A DNA stretch of 64,000 bases. It comes from JACCZX01 sp038216465. GTDB lineage: Bacteria > Pseudomonadota > Gammaproteobacteria > Burkholderiales > Burkholderiaceae_F. Under the pieces are notes generated by a model that had not been told where the DNA came from, ran no database searches, and saw only the letters and a program-made list of their open reading frames with translations. Below, piece after piece: positions 25,110 to 34,575 of this stretch. Location: positions 1-64,000 of the forward strand of contig JBBQQC010000004.1 in NCBI GenBank assembly GCA_038216465.1. Direction: 5' to 3'. The position numbers and the translations under genes were made by a program. Numbering within the stretch: the stretch's first letter is position 1; each line of letters starts with the position of its first letter.

Positions 25110-25724
25110 ATGGCGGAAGTTGCGAACGATTTGTATCGAACGGTGGAACGCACCGTCGGCGGATTGGGCTACCAGCTGGTGGATCTTGAGCGATTGGGCG
25201 GAGGGCTATTGCGCGTGACTTTGGATGGGGCCCACGGGATCGGGCTGGAGGATTGTGAGCGGGTCAGTCGGCAACTGTCGCATTTGTTGGCGGTTGAGCA
25301 GGTCGAGTACCAGCGGCTCGAGGTGTCGTCGCCCGGCTTGGACCGCCGGCTTAAGCGGGCCGAGGACTTCGCGCGCTTTGTAGGTAAGGAAATCAACGTT
25401 CAGTTGTATGCGCCGTCGGCGGCTGCGGGTGGCCGTAAGCGCTTTCGCGGCCGCCTATTGCAGTTGGTGGGCTCTGATTCCGAACGTCGGTTGCAGTTGC
25501 AGTTGAACACCGAGGAAGCGTTGGCGAGCGAAAAGCGCATGGCGCGTCGCGGGCCGAAGTTGCGGGCACATGCGGAGGTACCGGCGGTCCTGGTCGAGAT
25601 CACGTTGGCGGAGATCGACAAAGCGAGGTTGGTACCGGAATTGGATTTTCGTCCGGCACGCAAAGCTGGCGCGATAGAGATGGGCAACGCAGGCAGTTTG
25701 GGAGCGAACAGTCATGAGCCGTGA
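25110..25724 (+). CDS. rimP: Ribosome maturation factor RimP
   Basis: A 204-residue protein needed for 30S subunit assembly. The N-terminal domain has VERTVGGLGYQLVDLERLGGG and LRVTLDG; the diagnostic LEVSSPGLDRRLKRAEDFARF follows, then the C-terminal SH3-like barrel. There is an insert of charged and Ala-rich residues around 125-160 compared with shorter RimP proteins of about 150 residues. It overlaps nusA by 11 bases. Confidence 0.9.
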   Translation: MAEVANDLYRTVERTVGGLGYQLVDLERLGGGLLRVTLDGAHGIGLEDCERVSRQLSHLLAVEQVEYQRLEVSSPGLDRRLKRAEDFARFVGKEINVQLYAPSAAAGGRKRFRGRLLQLVGSDSERRLQLQLNTEEALASEKRMARRGPKLRAHAEVPAVLVEITLAEIDKARLVPELDFRPARKAGAIEMGNAGSLGANSHEP

Positions 25725-27228
25725 GATTTTGTTGTTGGTCGATGCGCTGGCGCGCGAAAAGAATGTGCCGAAAGACGTTGTCTTTGGCGCGCTGGAGCTC
25801 GCGCTCGCGACCGCTACCAAGAAGCTGTTTGCCGAGGAAGATGTCGACATTCGTGTCGCGGTCGACCGCGAAACGGGCGAGTACGATGCCTTCCGCCGCT
25901 GGCTGGTCGTGCCGGACGAGGCCGGTCTGCAGGAGCCGGGACATCACATCATCCTGTCCGATGCGCGCGAGCAGATTGCCGATATCGAGCTCGAGGAACA
26001 CATCGAAGAACAGTTGCCGCGGCAAGATCTCGGCCGCCGTTTTGCACAGGACACCAAGCAGGTCATCCTGCAGAAGATTCGCGATGCCGAGCGCGAGCAG
26101 ACGCTTAACGATTTTCTTGCACGTGGTGATCTGATAGTCAGCGGCGCGATCAAGCGCATGGACAAAGGCGACGCGATCATCGAGGTCGGCAAGGTCGAAG
26201 CGCGGCTGCCGCGCCAGGACATGATTCCAAAGGAAAATCTGCGCGTCGGCGACCGCATGCGCGCCTACGTGCAGAAGATCGATCGCACCGCGCGCGGGCC
26301 GCAGGTGATTCTGTCACGCACCTCGCCCGAGTTTTTGATGAAGCTGTTCGAGTTCGAGGTGCCCGAGATCGAGCAGGGGCTGCTGGTGATCAAGTCGGCG
26401 GCACGCGATCCGGGTGTGCGGGCCAAGATCGCCGTCTGGACCAACGATCGCCGTATCGATCCGATCGGCACCTGCGTCGGAATGCGCGGCTCGCGCGTGC
26501 AGGCGGTGACCAACGAGCTCGCTGGCGAGCGCGTCGACATCGTGTTGTGGTCCGACGATCCGGCGCAGTTCGTGATCGGTGCACTGGCACCGGCCAATGT
26601 CTCGTCGATCCTGGTCGATGAGGACAAGCACGCGATGGACGTCGTAGTCGACGAGGACAATCTGGCGATCGCGATCGGCCGCAGCGGCCAGAACGTGCGG
26701 CTGGCGTCGGAGCTGACGGGCTGGCAGATCAACATCATGACCGCCGAGGAATCTTCGACCAAGCAGGAGGGCGAACAGTCTTCGGTGCGTGCGACTTTTG
26801 TCGAGAAGCTCGACGTCGACGAAGAAATTGCGAACATTCTGATTAGTGAAGGTTTCGGAAGTCTTGAAGAAATCGCCTATGTTCCGGTCAACGAGCTGCT
26901 CGAGATCGACGCGTTCGACGAGGAGACTGTCGAAGAGCTGCGTACGAGGGCCCGCAACTCGCTGCTGACCGAGGCGATCAAGCGTGAAGAGAATGTCGAG
27001 CAGGCCGAGAAGGATCTGCTCGAACTTGACGGCATGGACGACGCGCTGTCCACGAAACTGGCGGAAAACGCGATTCGCACGCGCGATGATCTGGCCGAGT
27101 TGGCAGTCGATGAGCTGACCGAGATGACCGGCATCGACGATGAGCGCGCCAGGGCACTGATCATGGCCGCGCGGGCGCACTGGTTTGCCGAGGCCGAAGA
27201 GCAAGAGCATGCGGCAGCGGGAAGGTAA
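25714..27228 (+). CDS. nusA: Transcription termination/antitermination factor NusA
   Basis: A 504-residue RNA polymerase-binding factor. Order: N-terminal domain (MSREILLLVDALAREKNVP), S1 domain (SGAIKRMDKGDAIIEVG, EARLPRQDMIP), KH1 and KH2 (RIDPIGTCVGMRGSRVQAVT, LAIAIGRSGQNVRLAS), and two acidic C-terminal repeats with helix-hairpin-helix-like modules (EEIANILISEGFGSLEEIAY, LAENAIRTRDDLAELAVDEL). All expected parts of the proteobacterial form are present. It may act back on its own leader. Confidence 0.96.
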   Translation: MSREILLLVDALAREKNVPKDVVFGALELALATATKKLFAEEDVDIRVAVDRETGEYDAFRRWLVVPDEAGLQEPGHHIILSDAREQIADIELEEHIEEQLPRQDLGRRFAQDTKQVILQKIRDAEREQTLNDFLARGDLIVSGAIKRMDKGDAIIEVGKVEARLPRQDMIPKENLRVGDRMRAYVQKIDRTARGPQVILSRTSPEFLMKLFEFEVPEIEQGLLVIKSAARDPGVRAKIAVWTNDRRIDPIGTCVGMRGSRVQAVTNELAGERVDIVLWSDDPAQFVIGALAPANVSSILVDEDKHAMDVVVDEDNLAIAIGRSGQNVRLASELTGWQINIMTAEESSTKQEGEQSSVRATFVEKLDVDEEIANILISEGFGSLEEIAYVPVNELLEIDAFDEETVEELRTRARNSLLTEAIKREENVEQAEKDLLELDGMDDALSTKLAENAIRTRDDLAELAVDELTEMTGIDDERARALIMAARAHWFAEAEEQEHAAAGR

Positions 27229-27242
27229 GGGGTAATACATTT

Positions 27243-29978
27243 ATGGCGAGCACAACCGTATCCCAGTTTGCGACGGAGCTGCGCGTTCCGGCGCAGCTGC
27301 TGCTCGAGCAATTGAGTGCGGCCGGCGTTCTTAAGAAGGCCGAGTCGGACGCGCTAAGCGAGGACGACAAGTCGCGTCTGCTTGAGTCGTTGCGCAAGGC
27401 GCACGGCGGTGGCGGCGACAAGAAAAAGATCACGCTGACTCGCAAACAAACGACCGAGATCAAGCAGGCTGACGCCTCCGGCAAAGCACGCACGATTCAG
27501 GTTGAGGTGCGTAAGAAGCGCGTGTTCGTTAAGCGCGACGGTGCTGCGCCCGAGGTCGAGCCGGTGGTTGCTGCCGATGCGTCGGCGCCTGTGATCGACG
27601 AAGTCGAGCTGGCGAAGCGCGAGGAAGAAGCGCGCCGTCAAGCCGAGTTGATCACGCGCCAGACGGCAGCCGCGCGTGAGAAAGCCGATCGTGCGCAGCG
27701 CGATCTGGCCGATGCCCAGCTAAAGGAGCAGAAGGACGTTAAGGCGGCGCAGGCACGGCAAACCGCGGCCACCGAAGAGCTCGCTCAAGCTGAGCGCGCG
27801 CAGAAAGAGGCCGAGCTCGTCGCCAAACAAGCGGCCGATGCGCAGGTGCGCGCCAAGCGGGTCGTCGAAGACGAGGTAGCCGCCATCAAGACGATGATGG
27901 CGGCGCCGAAGAAAGTGGCGAAGCCGCCCGAAGCGGCGCCCGTAGGGACACTGCACAAGCCGGCGGTGAAAACCGAAGTGAAGCCCGGCGCGAAGAAGGA
28001 CGAGAAAAAGCCAGGCGTCAAGGAAATCAAATCGGGCAAGCTGGCTTCGAGCTGGTCGGAAGAGCAGCAGAAGAAGCGCCTGCTCAAGACACGTGGCGAC
28101 ACGTCAGGTGGTGCTGGTGGTTGGCGCGGGCCGCGCGGCAATCGCAAGCAGGACCGGCATGAGGAAGCGAACGGCGCGGCCGCAACGCCGATGCCGGTCG
28201 AAGCGGTCGTGCGCGACGTCGCAGTGCCCGAGACGATCACGGTCGCAGAGCTGGCGCACAAGATGTCGGTGAAGGCTTCCGAGGTCATCAAGACGCTAAT
28301 GAAGCTGGGGCAGATGGTGACGATCAATCAGGTGCTCGATCAGGACACCGCGATCATCGTCGTCGGCGAAATGGGCCACACCGCGCATGCCGCCAAGCTC
28401 GACGATCCCGAAGCTTTGCTGGCCGAGTCAGCGTCGGTTGTCGCGCCGAGCGAGGCGCCGCTTGAGTCGAGGCCGCCGGTGGTCACGATCATGGGCCACG
28501 TCGACCACGGAAAGACCTCGCTGCTCGATTACATCCGGCGCACCAAAGTCGCGGCGGGCGAAGCGGGCGGGATTACGCAGCACATCGGCGCGTACCACGT
28601 GCAGACGCCGCGCGGCATCATCACGTTTCTGGATACGCCAGGCCATGAGGCGTTCACCGCGATGCGTGCGCGCGGTGCCAAGGCAACCGATATCGTGATC
28701 CTGGTCGTCGCAGCCGATGATGGCGTGATGCCGCAAACGAAGGAAGCGATCGCGCACGCCAAGGCGGCCAATGTCCCGCTAGTGGTCGCGCTGAACAAGA
28801 TCGACAAACCCGAAGCGAATCCTGAGCGCGTCAAGCAGGAGCTCGTCACCAACGAAGTCGTTCCCGAAGAGTACGGCGGTGAATCGCCGTTCATTCCGGT
28901 ATCGGCCAAGACCGGCGAAGGCGTCGACACGCTGCTTGAAAACGTGCTGTTACAAGCTGAAGTTCTCGAGCTGATGGCGATCAAGAACGGCCCTGCAAAA
29001 GGACTTGTGATTGAGTCGCAGCTCGACAAAGGGCGCGGTCCAGTCGCAACCGTGCTAGTGCAGAGCGGCACGCTAAAGCGCGGTGACATCGTGCTTGCAG
29101 GCTCCGCCTTCGGCCGCGTGCGTGCGATGCTCGACGAGACCGGCAAGCCGGTGGCTGAAGCGGGCCCGTCGATCCCGGTCGAGATTCAAGGCCTGTCCGA
29201 TGTTCCGGGCGCGGGCGACGAGCTGATCGTGCTCGGTGACGAGCGCAAAGCGCGCGAGATCGCGCTTTATCGGCAGGGCAAGTTCCGCGATACCAAGCTC
29301 GCTAAGCAGCAGGCGGCGAAGCTCGAGAACATGTTCGAAGGCAGTGTCGACGGCGTCGCGGTCAGAATTCTGCCGCTGATCATCAAGGCCGACGTACAGG
29401 GCTCGCAGGAAGCGTTGACGCATGCATTGGTCAAACTTTCGACCGACGAAGTCAAGGTGCAGGTGGTGCACGGGCAGGTCGGTGGCATCACCGAAAGCGA
29501 CGTGAACCTTGCGATTGCATCGAAGGCGGTGATCATCGGCTTCAACGTGCGAGCTGATCAGTCGGCGCGCAAGCTGGCCGAAGGTAACGGCATCGATGTG
29601 CGCTACTACAACATCATCTACGAGGCGGTCGACGAAGTTAAGAATGCGTTGTCGGGTCTGCTGGCTCCGGAGCACCGCGAAAACGTGCTGGGCCTGGTCG
29701 AGATTCGCCAGATCTTCCGCGTGCCGAAGGTCGGTGCGGTCGCCGGCTGCATGGTGCTGGATGGTTTGGTGCGTCGGACCGCGCAGGCGCGGCTGTTGCG
29801 CGACAACGTCGTCATCTGGACCGGTGAGCTCGAGTCACTTAAGCGTTTCAAGGACGACGTGCGTGAAGTCAAGGCTGGCTTCGAGTGCGGGTTGAGCCTA
29901 AAGGGCTACGACGACATCAAAGAGCGCGATCAGCTCGAGATTTTCGAGATGCAGGAAGTCGCGCGCACGTTGTCGTGA
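27243..29978 (+). CDS. infB: Translation initiation factor IF-2
   Basis: A 911-residue GTPase that places initiator tRNA on the 30S subunit. It has a small N-terminal winged domain (VSQFATELRVPAQLLLEQL), a long charged Ala/Lys/Glu linker to about residue 310, then the G domain with GHVDHGKT near residue 418, DTPGHEAFTAMRARG and NKID, and the beta-barrel domains ending EMQEVARTLS. ATG 27243 lies 14 bases after the nusA stop. Size is normal for betaproteobacteria. Confidence 0.97.
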   Translation: MASTTVSQFATELRVPAQLLLEQLSAAGVLKKAESDALSEDDKSRLLESLRKAHGGGGDKKKITLTRKQTTEIKQADASGKARTIQVEVRKKRVFVKRDGAAPEVEPVVAADASAPVIDEVELAKREEEARRQAELITRQTAAAREKADRAQRDLADAQLKEQKDVKAAQARQTAATEELAQAERAQKEAELVAKQAADAQVRAKRVVEDEVAAIKTMMAAPKKVAKPPEAAPVGTLHKPAVKTEVKPGAKKDEKKPGVKEIKSGKLASSWSEEQQKKRLLKTRGDTSGGAGGWRGPRGNRKQDRHEEANGAAATPMPVEAVVRDVAVPETITVAELAHKMSVKASEVIKTLMKLGQMVTINQVLDQDTAIIVVGEMGHTAHAAKLDDPEALLAESASVVAPSEAPLESRPPVVTIMGHVDHGKTSLLDYIRRTKVAAGEAGGITQHIGAYHVQTPRGIITFLDTPGHEAFTAMRARGAKATDIVILVVAADDGVMPQTKEAIAHAKAANVPLVVALNKIDKPEANPERVKQELVTNEVVPEEYGGESPFIPVSAKTGEGVDTLLENVLLQAEVLELMAIKNGPAKGLVIESQLDKGRGPVATVLVQSGTLKRGDIVLAGSAFGRVRAMLDETGKPVAEAGPSIPVEIQGLSDVPGAGDELIVLGDERKAREIALYRQGKFRDTKLAKQQAAKLENMFEGSVDGVAVRILPLIIKADVQGSQEALTHALVKLSTDEVKVQVVHGQVGGITESDVNLAIASKAVIIGFNVRADQSARKLAEGNGIDVRYYNIIYEAVDEVKNALSGLLAPEHRENVLGLVEIRQIFRVPKVGAVAGCMVLDGLVRRTAQARLLRDNVVIWTGELESLKRFKDDVREVKAGFECGLSLKGYDDIKERDQLEIFEMQEVARTLS

Positions 29979-29987
29979 GCAGCACGA

Positions 29988-30347
29988 ATGAAACCAGCAA
30001 CCAAACCCGGCCGTGGGCTACGTATTGCCGATCAGATTCAGCGCGACGTCGCGGAGATGATTCAGCGCGAAGTCTCGGTCGAGCGCGCAGGATTGGTGAC
30101 ACTGACGGGCGTTGAGGTTTCGGCCGATTATGCGCACGCCAAGGTTTACTTCACGACGATCGGTGCGCCGGTCGAGGCTGCGCAGCAGTTGTTGAGCGAC
30201 AAGGCCGGCTATTTTCATTCGCTGCTGTTCAAGCGGCTTGCGATTCACACGATCCCGCGCCTGACGTTTATCCACGATGAATCGGTTTCGCGGGGCATCG
30301 AGATTGATCGCCTGATCGAGCAGGCGAACAAAAGTCCGTCCGGTTAG
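29988..30347 (+). CDS. rbfA: 30S ribosome-binding factor A
   Basis: A 119-residue KH-fold cold-shock and maturation factor that binds 16S rRNA. It shows RIADQIQRDVAEMIQREV, the strand VSADYAHAKVYFTTIG and the end PRLTFIHDESVSRGIEIDRL, all standard for RbfA. It starts nine bases after infB and is followed nine bases later by truB. Confidence 0.94.
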   Translation: MKPATKPGRGLRIADQIQRDVAEMIQREVSVERAGLVTLTGVEVSADYAHAKVYFTTIGAPVEAAQQLLSDKAGYFHSLLFKRLAIHTIPRLTFIHDESVSRGIEIDRLIEQANKSPSG

Positions 30348-30355
30348 GGGGTTGG

Positions 30356-31273
30356 GTGAGCAAGTCGCGCGGCACACGCGGAGACCGAGTCAATGGCGTG
30401 CTGCTTCTCGACAAGCCGGGCGGCATGACCTCGAATGCCGCGCTGCAGACGGCGCGCCGATTGCTCAATGCGGCGAAGGCGGGGCATACCGGCACGCTGG
30501 ATCCGCTGGCGACGGGGTTGCTGCCGTTGACATTCGGTGAAGCGACCAAGTTTTCAGCCGATCTGCTGGATGCGGATAAGTCATATCGCGCCACGTTGAA
30601 ACTGGGCATGACGACCAGCACCGGCGACGCCGAAGGCGCCGTGCTGCAGACGAGTGCAGTCGATGTTTCGGACGCAGGTGTTCAAGCCGTGCTGTCGCGC
30701 TTCGTCGGCGCGATCGAGCAGGTGCCGCCGATGCACTCGGCGCTGAAACGCGATGGCCGGCCTCTGTATCAGCTGGCGCGGGCGGGGCAGGAAGTCGAGC
30801 GCGCGCCGCGCCGGGTCAGCGTGCACAGGCTGGCGCTCATTGAGTTGCGCGGCGATGCACTGATCGTCGATGTCGATTGCAGCAAGGGAACCTATGTGAG
30901 AGTGCTGGCGGAGGATATTGGACGCGCGCTGGGGTGCGGAGCACATCTGGGGGCGTTGCGCCGAACACGTGCCGGACGGTTGAGCATCGACGATGCGGTC
31001 ACGCTTCCCGCGCTTGCAGCGCTGGCGCCACAGTCGCGGCGCGCTCGATTGCTGCCGGAAGACGAGTTGCTGGCATCGCTGGCGACGGTGCGCCTGGACG
31101 ATGCGCACGCGCAGAGGTTTCAGCAGGGGCAGCGACTGGCGCTCGACGCGGAGCCGCGCGGGCACCGGGTGCGCGTCTACGCCCAGACGAACGAATTACT
31201 TGGCACGGCAACCATCAGTGAATGGGGTGTCGTCGAGCCGGAACGGCTAATCAAAAGCGAAAAGAGTATTTGA
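30356..31273 (+). CDS. truB: tRNA pseudouridine 55 synthase
   Basis: A 305-residue enzyme that makes the T-loop pseudouridine of tRNA. The catalytic Asp is in GHTGTLDPLATGLLP near residue 45; other family blocks are GVLLLDKPGGMTSNAAL, VPPMHSALKRDGRPLYQLAR and SKGTYVRVLAEDIGRALG. The GTG start follows AGGGGG by four bases. The C terminus carries a PUA-like domain. Its stop overlaps typA by one base. Confidence 0.94.
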   Translation: MSKSRGTRGDRVNGVLLLDKPGGMTSNAALQTARRLLNAAKAGHTGTLDPLATGLLPLTFGEATKFSADLLDADKSYRATLKLGMTTSTGDAEGAVLQTSAVDVSDAGVQAVLSRFVGAIEQVPPMHSALKRDGRPLYQLARAGQEVERAPRRVSVHRLALIELRGDALIVDVDCSKGTYVRVLAEDIGRALGCGAHLGALRRTRAGRLSIDDAVTLPALAALAPQSRRARLLPEDELLASLATVRLDDAHAQRFQQGQRLALDAEPRGHRVRVYAQTNELLGTATISEWGVVEPERLIKSEKSI

Positions 31274-33105
31274 TGAAACGCCCCATACGCAATGTCGCGA
31301 TCATCGCGCACGTTGATCACGGCAAGACCACGCTGGTCGACAAGCTGCTGCAGCAGTCGGGTACGTTTCGCGAGAACCAGCAGCTGACAGAGCGCGTGAT
31401 GGACAGCAACGACCTCGAGCGCGAGCGTGGCATCACGATTCTTGCGAAGAACTGCGCAGTCGACTACGAGGGCACGCACATCAACATCGTCGACACGCCG
31501 GGGCATGCTGATTTTGGTGGCGAAGTCGAACGCGTGCTGTCGATGGTCGACGGCGTGCTGCTGCTGGTCGACGCCGTAGAAGGCCCGATGCCGCAGACAC
31601 GCTTCGTTACGCGCAAGGCGCTGGCGCAGGGACTAAAGCCGATCGTCGTGGTCAACAAGATCGACCGCCCGGGTGCGCGGCCCGACTGGGTCGTCAATCA
31701 CACGTTCGACCTGTTCGACAAACTCGGTGCCGCCGAGGAGCAGCTCGATTTTCCAGTGATCTATGCCTCGGCGCTGCATGGCTATGCGGGAACGTCGCCT
31801 GACGTACGCGAAGGCAACCTGAAGCCGCTGTTCGACGCCATCCTTGCGCATGTTCGTGTACGTGACGACGATCCCGACAAGCCGCTGCAACTGCAGATCT
31901 GCTCGCTCGACTATTCGAGCTACGTGGGCAAGATCGGCATTGGCCGCATCAGCCAAGGACGCTTGCGTGCCGGTCAGGAAGTGCTCGTGATGCACGGCCC
32001 CGAGGGTGCACAGAACGCTCCCACCACGAAGGGCCGCATCAACCAGGTGCTGACGTTCAAGGGACTCGAGCGTCAGGTGGTCGATGAAGCAATCGCCGGT
32101 GACATCGTGCTGATCAATGGCATCGACGATATCGGCATCGGATGCACATTGACGCCGGTCGATTTTCCAGACGCGTTGCCTTTGCTCAAGGTCGATGAGC
32201 CGACGTTGATGATGAACTTTCAGGTCAATACCTCGCCGTTGGCCGGGCGCGAGGGCAAGTATGTGACCAGCCGCCAGCTGCGCGAGCGGCTGCAGCGTGA
32301 GCTGAAGTCAAACGTCGCGATGCGCATGCGCGAGACTGATGACGAACAGGTATTCGAAGTCGCCGGGCGTGGCGAACTGCATCTGACTATCCTGCTCGAA
32401 AACATGCGGCGCGAGGGCTATGAGATGGCGGTGGGAAGGCCACGCGTGTTGTTTAAGGAAGTCAATGGCGGGCGGCTTGAGCCATTTGAAATGCTGAGCG
32501 TTGATGTCGAGGAGCAAAACCAGGGCGCGATCATGGAAGAGCTCGGCCGGCGCAAGGGGGATTTGCAGGACATGCAGCCCGACGGCAGAGGAAGGGTTCG
32601 GCTCGAATATCGGATTCCGGCACGCGGCCTGATCGGGTTTCAGGGCGAGTTCATGACGTTGACGCGCGGCACCGGCCTGATGAGCCACGTGTTCGACGAC
32701 TACGGTCCGGTGCGCACGGGTGAGGTCGGCGAGCGCCGCAGTGGCGTGTTGATCAGCCAGGACGAGGGCGACGCAGTCGCGTACGCATTGTGGAAATTGC
32801 AGGAGCGCGGGCGCATGTTCGTCAGCCCCGGTGACAAGCTGTACGAAGGCATGATCATCGGCATTAATTCGCGCGAAAACGATCTGGTCGTCAATCCGGT
32901 GCGCGAAAAGAAGCTGACCAACGTGCGCGCGTCGGGCAAGGACGAGCACATCGATCTGGTAACGCCGATCGCGCTCACGCTCGAATCGGCGGTGGAGTTC
33001 ATCGCCGATGATGAGTTGGTTGAGATCACGCCGCAGAGCATCCGCTTGCGCAAAAGGTATCTGAAGGAACATGAGCGCAAGCGCGCTCAGCGCGAAGCCG
33101 CGTAG
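31273..33105 (+). CDS. typA: Ribosome-binding GTPase TypA/BipA
   Basis: A 610-residue elongation-factor-like GTPase linked to 50S assembly and stress. G motifs: AHVDHGKTTLVDKLL, DTPGHADFGGEVERV and NKIDRPGARP. Domain II, the EF-G-like domains (RGELHLTILLENMRREG, YRIPARGLIGFQGEFMTLTRG) and the BipA-specific C-terminal part (SQDEGDAVAYALWKLQERG, RENDLVVNPVREKKLTN) are all present. ATG 31273 overlaps the truB stop. It is the last gene of the block. Confidence 0.96.
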   Translation: MKRPIRNVAIIAHVDHGKTTLVDKLLQQSGTFRENQQLTERVMDSNDLERERGITILAKNCAVDYEGTHINIVDTPGHADFGGEVERVLSMVDGVLLLVDAVEGPMPQTRFVTRKALAQGLKPIVVVNKIDRPGARPDWVVNHTFDLFDKLGAAEEQLDFPVIYASALHGYAGTSPDVREGNLKPLFDAILAHVRVRDDDPDKPLQLQICSLDYSSYVGKIGIGRISQGRLRAGQEVLVMHGPEGAQNAPTTKGRINQVLTFKGLERQVVDEAIAGDIVLINGIDDIGIGCTLTPVDFPDALPLLKVDEPTLMMNFQVNTSPLAGREGKYVTSRQLRERLQRELKSNVAMRMRETDDEQVFEVAGRGELHLTILLENMRREGYEMAVGRPRVLFKEVNGGRLEPFEMLSVDVEEQNQGAIMEELGRRKGDLQDMQPDGRGRVRLEYRIPARGLIGFQGEFMTLTRGTGLMSHVFDDYGPVRTGEVGERRSGVLISQDEGDAVAYALWKLQERGRMFVSPGDKLYEGMIIGINSRENDLVVNPVREKKLTNVRASGKDEHIDLVTPIALTLESAVEFIADDELVEITPQSIRLRKRYLKEHERKRAQREAA

Positions 33106-33154
33106 CGGCTTCTCGCTGGCGCGCCATGCGCAGTGTTGACGACTCCCTCCCTGA

Positions 33155-33175
33155 CCCTCCCTCCGCGAGGGAGGG
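33155..33175. repeat. Perfect palindrome covering the ribosome-binding site of the next gene
   Basis: CCCTCCCTC (33155-33163) pairs with GAGGGAGGG (33167-33175) around CGC; a second CCCTCCC at 33145-33151 could pair with the same 3' arm. The right arm contains the best Shine-Dalgarno sequence for GTG 33186. It could be a translational control hairpin or one copy of a dispersed extragenic palindrome; no second full copy was noticed in the window. Confidence 0.55.
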
Positions 33176-33185
33176 GATTAGAACC

Positions 33186-34100
33186 GTGAATGGCTTGCCG
33201 AATTCCGCGCATCGCCGCGCGATCATCCTGATGATCATCGCGCCGGTTCTGTGGAGTATCGCCGGCGTCGTAACGCGTCATCTGTCACCCGAGTTGCAGA
33301 CGCACGGTCGGTTTGAAATCACGTTTTGGCGCAGCGTATTTGCAGCACTTTGGGTCGGCGGATTTCTGCTATTCGTGCAGCGCGACTTCTTCGGCTCACT
33401 GCGTCGGGCCGGGACAGCCGGGTTGATGTCGGGCGCGATGTGGGCGACGATGTTCACTTGCTTCATGCTGGCGCTGACGCTGACGTCGACCGCCAACACG
33501 CTGATCGTGCTCGCGGTTGCTCCGCTGACGACTGCGCTGCTGGCGCGCGCCTTCCTGGACGCACCGATACCGTCACGAACCTGGGCCGCGATCGCGATCG
33601 CCATGCTGGGTATCGCAGCGATGTTCGCCGACAGCCTAAGCATCAAATCGGGCACGGCCGCGCTAGGAATGTTGATCGCATTCGGCACGCCGCTCGCCTC
33701 GGCGATCAACGTCGTGATCCTGAAGAAGCGCGGTTCGACCGTGGATTTGATTCCGGCGGTGTTTCTCGGCGGGGTTATTTCGGCGGTGTTGGTGGTGCCC
33801 TTTGCGCGTCCATTCATCGCCGATTGGCGTGATATTGCGTTGCTTGCTTTGCTCGGCTTCTTTCAGCTCGGACTGCCGTGCACACTGCTTGTCATCGCAG
33901 CGCGACGGTTGGCCGCAACCGAAGTAGCGCTGCTCGCGCTGCTTGAGGTCGTGCTGGGCCCGTTATGGGCATGGCTCGGAGCCGACGAAGTGCCGGCGGC
34001 CAGCGCATTGTTCGGTGGCGCGCTTGTTCTTTCGGCTCTGGTGCTGAACGAACTGGTGGCGGCGCGCGGCGATACCGGCGCGCCGCCAGCGCGTCACTGA
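33186..34100 (+). CDS. DMT/EamA family transporter
   Basis: A 304-residue membrane protein with about ten hydrophobic helices in two EamA repeats: IILMIIAPVLWSIAGVVTRHL opens the first half (shown in part), ATMFTCFMLALTLTSTANT is the usual helix 3-4 pattern, and the second half ends LLEVVLGPLWAWLGADEVP. Substrate unknown. A start at 33126 is possible; GTG 33186 is preferred because it lies ten bases after a GGAGGGG and just ahead of the first helix. It is not closely similar in sequence to the other DMT protein at 4511. Confidence 0.8.
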   Translation: MNGLPNSAHRRAIILMIIAPVLWSIAGVVTRHLSPELQTHGRFEITFWRSVFAALWVGGFLLFVQRDFFGSLRRAGTAGLMSGAMWATMFTCFMLALTLTSTANTLIVLAVAPLTTALLARAFLDAPIPSRTWAAIAIAMLGIAAMFADSLSIKSGTAALGMLIAFGTPLASAINVVILKKRGSTVDLIPAVFLGGVISAVLVVPFARPFIADWRDIALLALLGFFQLGLPCTLLVIAARRLAATEVALLALLEVVLGPLWAWLGADEVPAASALFGGALVLSALVLNELVAARGDTGAPPARH

Positions 34101-34382
34101 CTAGCCGCGGACGGCGTTCGCCGGCAACGGCTGCGCCCAGCGGGCCTGCCCCGCTGCTGCAGGCGTGCACGTTGCGTCGAAGCCGCGACCGAGTCGGTCC
34201 TCAAGCCGCAGGCGGACGTTCTGCCCGCCAGCATCGACACCGTCGACGCGCACCACCTTCAATCCGTCAACACGCGCAAGGTTGGCGCATTGTTGCTCAG
34301 CGGCTGAGTTTCCGGTCGTCATCGGCTGAGCACAACTTGCGAGTAGTACAGCCGCGAACGATGCGGTCAGGACGTATTTCAT
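34101..34382 (-). CDS. Small putative lipoprotein
   Basis: A 93-residue protein with a lipobox LLASC (Cys17) after a short signal segment (MKYVLTASFAAVLLAS). The mature part has two Cys (CANLA and ATC), probably a disulfide, and VRLRLEDRLGRGFDATC, a small beta-like domain. I do not recognise the family. ATG 34382 follows GGAGGAAA. It converges with the transporter gene. Confidence 0.65.
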   Translation of the reverse strand: MKYVLTASFAAVLLASCAQPMTTGNSAAEQQCANLARVDGLKVVRVDGVDAGGQNVRLRLEDRLGRGFDATCTPAAAGQARWAQPLPANAVRG

Positions 34383-34575
34383 TGGGTTTCCTCCATGGCG
34401 GAACGGCGACTCTAGGAGGAGCGAATCGTTGCGCACATGCACTTGCGACGAACTGCAGATCGCCGGGGATGAAGCGCCCGCATTCCGGACGTGCCGCCGT
34501 CACTCAACCCATGGCGCCGGTAATCGGAGTTGTTGGTCCGTGAACGCCGGTCGCCGTAGCGATGTTGTATAAACG

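Noticed and set aside
26314..27240. Long minus-strand open frames inside nusA (and similar ones at 7885-8808 in cfa, 32308-33072 in typA)
   Set aside because: Shadows of conserved plus-strand genes in a GC-rich genome; translated products are low in hydrophobic core and rich in His/Arg.
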